Positions 6,703 through 14,971 of a stretch of 38,924 bases of DNA are shown here, in pieces. Position 1 is the first letter of the stretch; each line of letters opens with the position of its first letter. Where the stretch lies: NCBI GenBank assembly GCA_002479485.1, contig DLNM01000029.1, forward strand, positions 7,654-46,577. Direction: 5' to 3'. The translations under genes and the position numbers were made by a program. Below the pieces are notes generated by a model. That model was not told where the DNA came from. It saw only the letters and a list, made by a program, of their open reading frames with translations, and did no database searches. This DNA is from Firmicutes bacterium UBA7510 (GTDB lineage Bacteria > Bacillota > Clostridia > Tissierellales > Sedimentibacteraceae).

Positions 6703-7755
6703 TTATTTATATATTAATTTTCCACTATATATTACATCATTGTTTAGTGATATCTTGTAGAATCCATATACTTTGTTGTTATTATCATTTGTGATATGCT
6801 CTGAGGTTTTAACCGTTTCTATTTTTATATTGCTCTTTTCTTCCTCTGTTAATATATAGTTAAATCCCGACTCTGCAAATACTGGATTTTTTTGTTCATC
6901 TGTTAGCATAAGTTGATTTTCTTCTATGATGTTATAGTTTTTATAATTTGCAAATGCAAAATCAAACATTTTATAACTGTCATTGAACCAGTTTCCATCA
7001 TTTAAAACAACGACTATAATTTCCATATCGTCTTTTTTAGCTGAAGCCACTAAACATCTACCGGCTGTTTTAGTATAGCCAATTTTTACACCAGTACCAT
7101 ATTTGTATTGATAAACTACTTTATTTTTATTGATAAAATAAAAATTGTTGTCACTATTATAATATTTTTTTGCACTTGCAATTTCTTTAAATTGTTCATT
7201 CGCTAAAGCATATTTTGTTATTAATGCTAAATCATATGCAGTTGTATAATGGTCATTATTATGAAGTCCATGAGGATTAACAAAATTGGTATTGTATGCA
7301 CCAATATCCTTTGCTTTATCATTCATATCTTCTATGAAATTTGAAACGTCTTTATTACCTGCAAAGTATGCTACTGCTAAGGCTGCATCATTACCTGACC
7401 GTAACATTACACCATATAATAAATCTATCAACTTTGCTTTTTGGTTTGGAACTAAATATATGCTTGAACCTTCAATATTTGTACATTCTTTAGGTATAGT
7501 GACCATTTTATCTAAAACATTGAAATTTTCAATTGCCACTATAGTTGTCATAATTTTTGTTGTACTTGCCATATATTTTTTCTTATCTGCATTTTTTGAA
7601 GCAATGATTCTACCAGAATTTGAGTCTATAACTATATATGATTCAGCAGATAAGCTTGGAATTTCAACTGCATATATATTTGAAAAAGTTATATTTAAAA
7701 ATAGAACCATTAATAAAATAAATTTAGTCACATTCTTTTTTAATATTTTTTTCAT
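6703..7755 (-). CDS. D-alanyl-D-alanine carboxypeptidase family protein (S11), KIG variant
   Basis: This is a 350-residue exported serine carboxypeptidase-like protein with an N-terminal signal segment (residues about 8-29). The SxxK motif is S64-T-T-K67 and the SxN motif is S120-G-N122. The third motif, normally KTG, reads K224-I225-G226 in VKIGYTKTAGRCLVAS. Such enzymes trim the terminal D-Ala of peptidoglycan stem peptides at the outer face of the membrane. Position and company (GerW-like gene upstream, overlapping by 32 bases) resemble the sporulation-linked DacB/DacF group. Loss of the KTG threonine could lower or change activity. Confidence 0.85.
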   Translation of the reverse strand: MKKILKKNVTKFILLMVLFLNITFSNIYAVEIPSLSAESYIVIDSNSGRIIASKNADKKKYMASTTKIMTTIVAIENFNVLDKMVTIPKECTNIEGSSIYLVPNQKAKLIDLLYGVMLRSGNDAALAVAYFAGNKDVSNFIEDMNDKAKDIGAYNTNFVNPHGLHNNDHYTTAYDLALITKYALANEQFKEIASAKKYYNSDNNFYFINKNKVVYQYKYGTGVKIGYTKTAGRCLVASAKKDDMEIIVVVLNDGNWFNDSYKMFDFAFANYKNYNIIEENQLMLTDEQKNPVFAESGFNYILTEEEKSNIKIETVKTSEHITNDNNNKVYGFYKISLNNDVIYSGKLIYK

Positions 7756-8128
7756 GGTTTGTTTTTTTCTCCTTTACATCCTTTATGTATGAAATCATAC
7801 TTCCAATTATTGCAGCAACATCATTTACTGGACTCGTTACTCCATTTAGATTAACTGATTGTATTTGATTATCATTTTCATAGATTAACATTTGAGGACT
7901 TAGTGATAAGTTTACATAAGCTGCACCTGCAAAAGGTTTTATATCAATATTTCTAAATTTTTTATCTATATCACTTCCACCTATTATGAAATTCATATTA
8001 AGCTTTGATATTGCAAGAAAATTAGAATTTTCATAGGATATCTTACTACTAATTAATTTTTCATTTTCTGTCATATTATTAATGTTTTCTATTGTTGTTT
8101 TAATAATGTTTTCTATATCGTTACTCAC
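7724..8128 (-). CDS. GerW/YtfJ-family sporulation protein (divergent, short)
   Basis: The 134-residue protein begins at a GTG with AGAGGTG upstream. It resembles the GerW (YtfJ) family in length, in the order IENIIKTTIENIN, then ISKLNMNFIIGGSDID, then a glycine/alanine-rich PFAGAAYVNLSLSPQMLIYEND, and in its position beside DUF2953 and scpAB. The usual glycine-rich GGGSGAGV segment is reduced to FAGAA. In Bacillus GerW is required for spore germination with alanine. The 3' end overlaps the start of the carboxypeptidase gene by 32 bases, so the two are probably translated together. Confidence 0.6.
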   Translation of the reverse strand: MSNDIENIIKTTIENINNMTENEKLISSKISYENSNFLAISKLNMNFIIGGSDIDKKFRNIDIKPFAGAAYVNLSLSPQMLIYENDNQIQSVNLNGVTSPVNDVAAIIGSMISYIKDVKEKKTNHEKNIKKECD

Positions 8129-8479
8129 TTAACACACCTCTTTTTGTTATAATATTTACTATACTAAACTCAATCACAACTGAAAATTTTTCCTCAAAGC
8201 ATTCTGAATAAATGTCTATGTTTTTAATAAAAAAAGGTTTAATTAAATTAAATATTTTTAGTCGTCTTTCTTATTATTTTCTTTAATTAAAAATTTCTTT
8301 ATTGCATTAAAATAGTTAAATCTAAATATAAAGCTTTTTTGAAATTTTAGTATTTTAAATCTGATTAGTAGTACAGCTTCATCAATTGTTATATTTATTT
8401 TAATACTTATTATAAAAGCTAAATATAACATAGCTATAATTAATAGTATTACAAAAATTAATAGAAATAATACTTTCAT
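8121..8479 (-). pseudogene. Decayed DUF2953 (YtfI-like) membrane protein gene
   Basis: From an ATG at 8479 a 73-residue frame gives one hydrophobic helix and SIKINITIDEAVLLIRFKILKF, like the N-terminus of DUF2953 proteins, which are usually about 200 residues. It stops at 8258. A second frame then continues for about 40 residues (about 8258-8121) with NIDIYSECFEEKFSVVIEF and ends in a TAA that overlaps the GTG start of the GerW-like gene. That is the overlap expected of an intact DUF2953-GerW pair. The middle of the family is missing and a frameshift separates the pieces. No good ribosome site precedes 8479. I infer a pseudogene produced by internal deletion. Confidence 0.55.
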
Positions 8480-8491
8480 TTTAAATAAATT

Positions 8492-8522
8492 AAAAGCAAT
8501 ATAGGTTGTCTATATTGCTTTT
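8492..8522 (-). terminator. Hairpin overlapping the scpB stop codon
   Basis: On the minus strand AAAGCAATATAG, which includes the scpB stop TAG (8510-8512), pairs perfectly with CTATATTGCTTT around a 5-base loop. A short T-rich tail follows. It may be a terminator or attenuator between scpB and the DUF2953 remnant. Confidence 0.6.
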
Positions 8523-9052
8523 TTATCCTCATCTTCTTCAATTTCAATTTTTGGAAGCTCTTCTAAAGTTCTTAATCCAAAATGTTTTAAAAACTCAGGT
8601 GTAGTTCCGTACAAAGTTGGTTTACCAGGTTTATCTAACTTACCTACTTCTTTTATTAGTCCTTTTTCGAGTAAATTCTTAACTATATGTGAGCTCTTTA
8701 CTCCTCTAATTATATCAATTTCAACTCTTGTTACAGGTTGTTTGTATGCAACAATGGATAAGGTTTCTAAGGATGCATTTGAAAGGGAGCGATTAATAGT
8801 TGCTTCCTGCATAAGTCTTTGAATATAATCAAAATTTTCTTTTTTTGTAGTTAATTGAAATGTGTCTCCAAATTGTTGAAGTATTATCCCTCTTTGTTCA
8901 TCTTTACTGTATTCTTCTAACATTTCAGTTAAGGCTTGAATAGTCTCAGTATTTTTGATATTTAAAATATTAGATATCTCACTAAGGCTTAATGGTTCAC
9001 CCCAAGCAAAAAGTAGACTTTCAATTATACTTTTAATCTTTTCCTTATTCAT
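8510..9052 (-). CDS. scpB: Segregation and condensation protein B
   Basis: ScpB is a kleisin-interacting winged-helix protein of the SMC-ScpAB complex that organises and segregates chromosomes. The 180-residue product shows family features: IIESLLFAWGEPLSLSEISNIL at the start, SLSNASLETLSIVAYKQPVTRVEIDIIRGV in the middle and KPGKPTLYGTTPEFLKHFGL near the end. Upstream in-frame codons exist (ATG at 9058 and 9064, TTG at 9079), but MNKEKIKSII at 9052 matches the usual N-terminus. No strong ribosome site precedes it; only GGGC is near. It is separated from scpA by 108 bases of nested inverted repeats, unusual for this normally tight pair. Confidence 0.88.
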   Translation of the reverse strand: MNKEKIKSIIESLLFAWGEPLSLSEISNILNIKNTETIQALTEMLEEYSKDEQRGIILQQFGDTFQLTTKKENFDYIQRLMQEATINRSLSNASLETLSIVAYKQPVTRVEIDIIRGVKSSHIVKNLLEKGLIKEVGKLDKPGKPTLYGTTPEFLKHFGLRTLEELPKIEIEEDEDKKAI

Positions 9053-9056
9053 TCTC

Positions 9057-9135
9057 ATGCCCATGCATCGATTACACAAGAAAACCCGTCTTTCTTTTTA
9101 AGAAAGACTAAAGGTTTGTGCATGGGCTCGATGCC
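9057..9135 (-). repeat. Nested inverted-repeat element before scpB
   Basis: In transcription order the spacer holds segment A (GCATCGA, 9134-9128), segment B (GCCCATG, 9127-9121), a CACAAACC arm, an inner perfect 9-bp hairpin (9088-9108, AAGAAAGAC arms), the GGTT..TTGTG return arm, then A' (TCGATGC, 9071-9065) and B' (CATGGGC, 9065-9059). The order A-B-A'-B' means the A and B helices cannot both close as simple nested stems: they form alternatives or a pseudoknot. B' lies 7 bases before the scpB start and contains its only G-rich candidate ribosome site. Confidence 0.7.
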
Positions 9136-9160
9136 TACTTTCTTATTATTTATCATTTCT

Positions 9161-9916
9161 TTAAATCTCTTCTCCATCTTGAACATACAAAATTTCAATG
9201 TCACTAAAATTACAATCTTGAACTATTTTTATGTTTTTATCTTTTGATAGCTCTAAAACTGCTAAAAATATTGATACAACATACTCCTTTGTATTAACTT
9301 TACTTTTATTCTCATTAAATAAGCTAAATACAGATACGGATTTATTTTTTTTAAGTCTTTCCAATATGTTATCAACACATGACTTAACACTATAACTTTC
9401 ACGATATATTTTGTTTGGTCTAATTATTGGTTCTTGCGATATTTTTATATTCTTTTCTTTAAGAAGCTTTATAAATATATTATAAAGTTCATAAGCATTT
9501 ACTGTATTTATAGAAAATTGTTCAAATTGCTTCTCATCTGATACCTCTATTTCTTCTTTAGGTTTTGAATAAAAGAAACTATTTTCAAACTCATATTCCT
9601 TTAATTTTTCAGATGCAATCTTACAAATTTTGTATTCAATTAATTGATTAACTAATTGGAGTCTTGGATCTTCAGCTTCTTTCTCTTTCACAGGTAAAAG
9701 CATTTGAGATTTTATTTCAATTAGTGTTGCAGCCATTAATATAAACTCACTTGTTATATTTAAGTTTAAGTTTTTCATTTCATCTAGATACTCTAAATAT
9801 TGCTCGGTTATCTCAGAGATTGGTATATCATATATATCAACTTCTCTTTGCTCTATAAGATAATACAACAAATCAAAAGGACCTTGAAATGTGGTTAAAT
9901 TAACTGAATACTCCAT
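9161..9916 (-). CDS. scpA: Segregation and condensation protein A
   Basis: This 251-residue kleisin bridges the SMC ATPase heads. The N-terminus FQGPFDLLYYLIEQREVDIYDIPISEITEQYLEYL is characteristic, as are EFILMAATLIEIKSQMLLP (residues about 58-76) and the C-terminal winged helix with VVSIFLAVLELSKDKNIKIVQ. It forms a cytoplasmic complex with ScpB, encoded next, and SMC, encoded elsewhere. The ATG at 9916 gives the family N-terminus directly. AAAGG lies rather far upstream (about 13 bases), so initiation may be weak. Confidence 0.92.
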   Translation of the reverse strand: MEYSVNLTTFQGPFDLLYYLIEQREVDIYDIPISEITEQYLEYLDEMKNLNLNITSEFILMAATLIEIKSQMLLPVKEKEAEDPRLQLVNQLIEYKICKIASEKLKEYEFENSFFYSKPKEEIEVSDEKQFEQFSINTVNAYELYNIFIKLLKEKNIKISQEPIIRPNKIYRESYSVKSCVDNILERLKKNKSVSVFSLFNENKSKVNTKEYVVSIFLAVLELSKDKNIKIVQDCNFSDIEILYVQDGEEI

Positions 9917-9957
9917 ATGTTTTGAATATACCTTTCATTAAATAGAATTAAATTAGT

Positions 9958-11103
9958 TTAATTCATAATTTTTTTAATTATATTTTTAAAATAAAATGAC
10001 AAAAATGGTTGCTTTTCAACTTTCGTTTCTGGATATAAATTTACTTCCTTAACAACTGAACCATCTTTTGAAATTGTCAAAGTACCTATAGGTGTATAAT
10101 AATCTAAAGGTGCTTTTAAATTTTTATTCACATTATATTGTAAACTATAATCTTCAATTTTGCAATTACTTGTTGTTAATAAGCTAATATTTTCTCTACT
10201 AACCACATTAATAAATTCTTCTTTTGAACATTCCACAGGGACCTTAGTTATAGCCGCATTTTTTTCATAAAAAACCAGGTTTTTATAATTAGCAAAACCG
10301 TGATTTAATAACTTAGCTGCTTCAGCAAATCGAACCTTAGTATCAGGACATCCAAGCACTACTGCAACAAGTTTAGTACCTTTTCTTTCAGCTGCTGCAG
10401 ATAAACAATATAATGCTTCTGTTGTATATCCTGTTTTCAAGCCTAAAAGACCATCATAATTATTTATCAATCTATTAGTGTTAACAAGTACCTGCTCTAT
10501 ATCTTTGTTTTTGCCTACCATTATACTATCCATCCATGTAACCATGTACTTATTAGAATAATTATACTTCAACAATTCTCTAGACATTAGCGCAATATCA
10601 TTAGCTGTTGAAACATGATTTTCAGCAGGTAGACCTGTTACATTTACAAAATGTGTATTAGTCATACCAAGCTCTATTGCTTTTTCATTCATTTGTTTTA
10701 CGCACGCTTCTTCAGAACCAAACAATAATTCTGCCATTGCAACAGAAGCGTCGTTTGCAGAACGCATGCATATAGCTTTAAGCAAGTTTTCAACTGTTTG
10801 AACTTCATTTTCTTCTAAAAACACTTGACTACCACCCATACTTGCAGCATATTTAGTGATAGTTGTTTCATCTGTTAATTTAATATCTCCGGAATTTAAT
10901 TTTTCACTTGTTAAAATTAACAGCATAATTTTTGTAATGCTAGCTGGTGAAAGCTTTTGATTACTATTTTTTTCATATAATATTTCACCATCATCTGCAT
11001 TTATCAATATTACAGATTTTGAGGTTAATGTCAGCTCATCAGCGTTAACGTTAACAAAACTAAATAATAAAATAAGTATTAAAAATATGGATATTTTTCT
11101 CAT
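9958..11103 (-). CDS. dacF: D-alanyl-D-alanine carboxypeptidase DacF-like (S11)
   Basis: The 381-residue product starts with a signal peptide (MRKISIFLILILLFSFVNVNA) and has all three penicillin-binding motifs: SITK in LSPASITKIML, SAN in CMRSANDASVAMAE and KTG in LLGLKTGYT. A C-terminal PBP5-type beta domain follows. It removes terminal D-alanine from muropeptides outside the membrane; DacF in Bacillus is made in the forespore. The start at 11103 is set by AAGGAGGT 7 bases upstream and the signal peptide; 20 extra in-frame residues upstream are unlikely to be used. It shares the neighbourhood with scpAB and a second S11 gene that has a variant KIG motif. Confidence 0.9.
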   Translation of the reverse strand: MRKISIFLILILLFSFVNVNADELTLTSKSVILINADDGEILYEKNSNQKLSPASITKIMLLILTSEKLNSGDIKLTDETTITKYAASMGGSQVFLEENEVQTVENLLKAICMRSANDASVAMAELLFGSEEACVKQMNEKAIELGMTNTHFVNVTGLPAENHVSTANDIALMSRELLKYNYSNKYMVTWMDSIMVGKNKDIEQVLVNTNRLINNYDGLLGLKTGYTTEALYCLSAAAERKGTKLVAVVLGCPDTKVRFAEAAKLLNHGFANYKNLVFYEKNAAITKVPVECSKEEFINVVSRENISLLTTSNCKIEDYSLQYNVNKNLKAPLDYYTPIGTLTISKDGSVVKEVNLYPETKVEKQPFLSFYFKNIIKKIMN

Positions 11104-11192
11104 AAAAGACCTCCTTTTAAAGTAGAATATCCATATTAATTCTAAATATTCAATTTCGCACAATTAATAAATAATAATTAAAAATTAAAAAA

Positions 11193-11789
11193 TTAATTGT
11201 TAATTTTTAAATTATTTTTGTTTTTTAGTTCAAAAACTATTCTACCTATAGACATGGATAATGCCACTAAAATAGACGATATAGCCACAGGTTTAACTAT
11301 AGTTATTGGAGCTAAGTATAATAAATAAATTATTGCTGCTATAGCAGCTAAGCCAATAATAAACGCTACTATTCTATACCTTTGACTGTAAGCTGCAACC
11401 CCTTTCATATCACTTGCTAAAAATATATTATTAATAACTAAATAAGTTGCTGCTTCTGTAAAATTGAAAACTGCAAACATAGATAATAAAATTAAATTAA
11501 CTTCACTTGTCATAGGAGATAACATTAATATTATTGCAGAAATCAACCCTAAAATTATATTTACTGTAACACCCGCTATGCTTACATTGAAAACTTGTTT
11601 TTTAGTAAGCTGATTAGCTTTTTCCGTATCTATAGGCATTGGTGTTGAAAAAAATAAATAAAATGGAACTTTAACCTGTAAAAAATTCTCTTTTTTGCAT
11701 CCGTACTTTTTATACATATATGAATGACCTACTTCATGTAGCCAAATAGTCCAATAAAGTGCAAGATACCCAAGAATAATAAATTTCAA
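11193..11789 (-). CDS. M50 family site-2-type zinc metallopeptidase
   Basis: The 198-residue membrane protein carries the zinc motif HEVGH at about residue 18 within the first helix, and a second acidic motif INNIFLASDMKGV around residue 120, as in M50B peptidases. Five to six hydrophobic segments are visible. The family cleaves substrates inside or near the membrane; the target is unknown. DacF follows 89 bases later and dCMP deaminase lies 28 bases upstream. An AGGAG is about 10 bases before the ATG. Related small M50 proteins occur in this region of many Clostridia, but I do not know an assigned role. Confidence 0.8.
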   Translation of the reverse strand: MKFIILGYLALYWTIWLHEVGHSYMYKKYGCKKENFLQVKVPFYLFFSTPMPIDTEKANQLTKKQVFNVSIAGVTVNIILGLISAIILMLSPMTSEVNLILLSMFAVFNFTEAATYLVINNIFLASDMKGVAAYSQRYRIVAFIIGLAAIAAIIYLLYLAPITIVKPVAISSILVALSMSIGRIVFELKNKNNLKINN

Positions 11790-11817
11790 AAAATCACTCC
11801 TCTTTTGTAAGTATGCT

Positions 11818-12297
11818 CTATAAGCTTAACTGTATAGTTTTGTTGCTAATATTATATTGTCTATATTTAACCCCAACCATATCAAACATTTTTTTTGAAG
11901 CAATAACAGAATCTGTATTAGCATATTTATCACAAAAATAAATAACCTCTGATATACCACTTTGAATTATCGCTTTTGCACATTCGTTACATGGAAATAA
12001 CGTAGTATAGATTCTGGTACCTTTTAAAGATCCACTGTCATTATTTAATATGGCATTTAATTCTGCATGACAAACATAGATGTATTTTGTATCTAGTGGT
12101 GCTCCTTCTCTTTCCCAAGGCATTTCATTATCATCACAGCCTCTTGGCATTCCATTATAGCCGACAGATAAAATTTTGTTCTCATTATTAACTATACAAG
12201 AACCTACTTGTGTTGTACTATCTTTACTTCTTTGTGAAGACAATATAGCTACACCCATAAAGTACTCGTCCCAAGACAAATAGTTAGTTTGTTTCAT
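11818..12297 (-). CDS. comEB: dCMP deaminase (ComEB-like)
   Basis: The 159-residue protein has the zinc-dependent deaminase signature: CHAELNAI (about residue 75) and PCNECAKAI (about residue 105), with SQRSKDSTTQVGSCIV near the N-terminus. It converts dCMP to dUMP, feeding thymidylate synthesis, in the cytoplasm. GGGAGGACG precedes the ATG. It clusters with pyrimidine nucleoside phosphorylase and phosphopentomutase, 18 bases apart from the former, forming a nucleotide salvage group. Confidence 0.88.
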   Translation of the reverse strand: MKQTNYLSWDEYFMGVAILSSQRSKDSTTQVGSCIVNNENKILSVGYNGMPRGCDDNEMPWEREGAPLDTKYIYVCHAELNAILNNDSGSLKGTRIYTTLFPCNECAKAIIQSGISEVIYFCDKYANTDSVIASKKMFDMVGVKYRQYNISNKTIQLSL

Positions 12298-12315
12298 TAA
12301 TACGTCCTCCCTAAT

Positions 12316-13650
12316 TTAGTTGTTTTTATATGGAATAAACCCATTTTTTGTAACAATACCATATATTAATTTAATGTTTTCATTTTTATCAGAACTTATA
12401 TTAAAAGCACTATGAATTTCAGTTTCGATTTCTTTTATTTTGCTTTCATTATCTGTATAAATTGTTGCTAAAATATCACCTTTTTTGACTTTATCATTAA
12501 CTTTTTTGTTAATTATTATACCTGCTGAATAGTCTATAGAGTCTTCTTTTTTCTCTCTACCAGCACCGGCAATAAGTGAAGCTTTACCAATCATTTCAGC
12601 ATTTATACCGAAAACATATCCATCACTTACCGATTGAACATCTACTTTATATTTAGCTTGCTTAAATAAACCATAATCATTTACTATCTTGCTATTACCA
12701 TGCTGTAGTTCAACAAACCTCTCAAAACGCTTAAGAGCCTTTTTAGAATCTATAATCTCCTTTGAAATTTGAACTCCATTTTCAATAGAAGTGGCAATAC
12801 CAGTCATTTCAAGCAAGTTTGCGCATAAGAAAATACATAAATCTTCAAAATCCTTTGGTCCACTACCTTTTAAGGTTTCAATTGCTTCAATAACCTCAAT
12901 AGAATTTCCAACAGCTTTTCCTAAAGGCTCATCCATATTAGTTATAATTGCTCTTATGTTTTTTCCAAATCTTTCTCCGATTTTTACCATAGTTTCAGAT
13001 AGTTTAATTGCACTATCTAAATCTTTCATAAATGCTCCGCTGCCAACTTTAACATCCAAAACTATATTTTTAGCACCAGAGGCTATTTTTTTTGACATTA
13101 TACTAGAAGCAATTAAACCAATATTATCTACTGTTGCTGTAACATCTCTTAGAGCATACAGCTTCTTATCCGCTGGAACTAAGTTTAATGTTTGCCCACA
13201 AATAATAAAATTGTTTTCCCTTATTATATCATTTGCTTGATTCATAGAAATATTAATATTAAAGCCATCTATAGATTCTAATTTGTCTAATGTTCCGCCA
13301 GTATGGCCTAAGCCTCTACCAGACATTTTAGAGCCCTTTAAACCACAAGCAGCAAGCATAGGAAGAAGTGACAGAGATGTTTTATCTCCTACACCTCCTG
13401 TACTATGCTTATCTATAGTTATACCATCAATATTACTTAAATCTATTATATCTCCTGAATTTATCATAGCTTCTGTTAAGTAAACTATTTCGTCTAAATT
13501 TAATTCATTAAAATATATAGCCATTAATAATGCAGAAACTTGATAATCAGGTATTTCATTATTAACATAACCATTTACGAAAAAATTTATTTCTTCCTTA
13601 GTAAGTACTTTGCCTTCTTTTTTGTTATTTATAATATCATACATACGCAT
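12316..13650 (-). CDS. pdp: Pyrimidine-nucleoside phosphorylase
   Basis: The 444-residue enzyme cleaves thymidine, deoxyuridine and uridine with phosphate to the base and (deoxy)ribose-1-phosphate. Family signatures are present: KHSTGGVGDKTSLSLLPML (residues about 81-100), SGRGLGHTGGTLDKLES, and the C-terminal biotinyl-like domain with a lysine-rich VKKGDILATIY. Length matches Bacillus Pdp. AGGAGG precedes the start. Upstream by 16 bases is deoB, which converts the pentose-1-phosphate product to the 5-phosphate, so the two act in sequence. Confidence 0.93.
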   Translation of the reverse strand: MRMYDIINNKKEGKVLTKEEINFFVNGYVNNEIPDYQVSALLMAIYFNELNLDEIVYLTEAMINSGDIIDLSNIDGITIDKHSTGGVGDKTSLSLLPMLAACGLKGSKMSGRGLGHTGGTLDKLESIDGFNINISMNQANDIIRENNFIICGQTLNLVPADKKLYALRDVTATVDNIGLIASSIMSKKIASGAKNIVLDVKVGSGAFMKDLDSAIKLSETMVKIGERFGKNIRAIITNMDEPLGKAVGNSIEVIEAIETLKGSGPKDFEDLCIFLCANLLEMTGIATSIENGVQISKEIIDSKKALKRFERFVELQHGNSKIVNDYGLFKQAKYKVDVQSVSDGYVFGINAEMIGKASLIAGAGREKKEDSIDYSAGIIINKKVNDKVKKGDILATIYTDNESKIKEIETEIHSAFNISSDKNENIKLIYGIVTKNGFIPYKNN

Positions 13651-13666
13651 AGTACATACCTCCTAT

Positions 13667-14842
13667 TTATAATAAAATTTTATCTTTTATACTATATCCG
13701 TCAATATTATTATCAATGTTAAATATATCTAGTATAGTTTTACCTATACATGCATAAGTATCCAATGTTCCAAGATTATTATTCTCTTTAATTTTATTAC
13801 CATAAAATAAAACTGGAATATACTCTCTTGAGTGATCTGTACTTGGAGTTGATGGATCACATCCATGGTCTGCAGTAATTAACAAAACATCATCTTCCTT
13901 CAGCAAGCCTTTTATTTCTTCTAATTTTTTATCAAAATACTTTAATGCATCTCCATATCCAACTACATCATTTCTGTGTCCATAAAGCATATCAAAGTCA
14001 ACTAAATTCGTAAATACTAAGCCCGATGAGTTCTCTTTTATCGCCTCAATAGTAGCTTCTATACCTTCATGATTGTTTTTAGTATGCAAAGCTCTAGTTA
14101 TACCCTTATTAGCAAATATGTCTTCTATTTTACCTATAGCATATACTGGTTTTCCACTTTTAGATATATAATCAAGCATTGTGTCTTTTATTGGTTCTAA
14201 TGAAAAATCTCTTCTATTTTCTGTTCTTTTATAATCTCCTGATTTTCCAATAAATGGTCTAGCAATTACACGACCAACACCATGCTCACCTTGAAGCATA
14301 TCACGTGCTATTTTACAAGCATTGTATAGTTCGTCAAGTGGCACAATTTCTTCATGCGCTGCTATTTGGAACACGCTATCTGCAGAAGTATATACAATTA
14401 ATGAACCATCCTTTACATGTTCATCGCCTAATCTTTGAATAATTTCAGTACCAGAAGCTACACAATTTCCAATAGCTTTTCTACCGGTTCTTTTTTCAAA
14501 TTCCTCTATTATCTCTTTTGGGAATCCATTTGGATATGTTGGAAATGCTTTAGGTAAAATAATGCCGCTCATTTCCCAATGTCCTGTTGTTGTATCTTTT
14601 CCCATAGATTTTTCTGCTGATCTACCATATGAAGCTAAGTAATTTCCATTAGGAGCACTTAAATCAGTAAGACCTTCTATACCTAATAATCCAAGCTTTT
14701 CTAAGTTAGGTAATCCAAAACCTTCATAATTTTTATAAATATTTTTTACAGTGTTACTTCCTTCATCATTAAATAAATGAGCATCTGGTAATTCTCCAAT
14801 TCCAACGCTATCCAATACTATTAATATTACTCTATTTATCAT
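13667..14842 (-). CDS. deoB: Phosphopentomutase
   Basis: The 391-residue enzyme belongs to the alkaline phosphatase superfamily. It interconverts (deoxy)ribose-1-phosphate and the 5-phosphate. Visible hallmarks are IVLDSVGIGELPDAHLFNDEGSNT at the N-terminus (metal-binding Asp), GKDTTTGHWEM with the active-site threonine (about residue 87), and the metal ligands in LLITADHGCDPSTPSTDHSREY. AAGGAGAT precedes the ATG. A hairpin repeat element separates it from the upstream recombinase gene. Confidence 0.94.
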   Translation of the reverse strand: MINRVILIVLDSVGIGELPDAHLFNDEGSNTVKNIYKNYEGFGLPNLEKLGLLGIEGLTDLSAPNGNYLASYGRSAEKSMGKDTTTGHWEMSGIILPKAFPTYPNGFPKEIIEEFEKRTGRKAIGNCVASGTEIIQRLGDEHVKDGSLIVYTSADSVFQIAAHEEIVPLDELYNACKIARDMLQGEHGVGRVIARPFIGKSGDYKRTENRRDFSLEPIKDTMLDYISKSGKPVYAIGKIEDIFANKGITRALHTKNNHEGIEATIEAIKENSSGLVFTNLVDFDMLYGHRNDVVGYGDALKYFDKKLEEIKGLLKEDDVLLITADHGCDPSTPSTDHSREYIPVLFYGNKIKENNNLGTLDTYACIGKTILDIFNIDNNIDGYSIKDKILL

Positions 14843-14876
14843 TTTTTTATCTCCTTTTCTGCTACAAAAATTTAAT

Positions 14877-14947
14877 GAAGAATCGTTTTTTTGATTCTTC
14901 CATAGAGTGAAAAGATTTTCACTCTGTAAAGAGTGTTTTTTCTTTAC
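14877..14947 (-). repeat. Modular multi-hairpin intergenic element G (xer / deoB junction)
   Basis: In transcription order: an extra hairpin GTAAAGA/TCTTTAC (14926-14947), module 1 (14904-14925, perfect 10-bp AGAGTGAAAA arms) and module 2 (14877-14900, perfect 8-bp GAAGAATC arms with an eight-base T-rich loop). Module 3 is absent. ATGAAGAATCGTTTTTTT is shared base for base with element A at 2243-2260, and CCATAGAGTGAA with both A and, nearly, C. Confidence 0.8.
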
Positions 14948-14971
14948 TGTAAAAATGCTTTCTTTTCACTT

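Noticed and set aside
9053..9079. Longer ScpB start at TTG 9079
   Set aside because: The extra residues come from the inverted-repeat element and the family N-terminus starts at MNKEKIKSII (9052).
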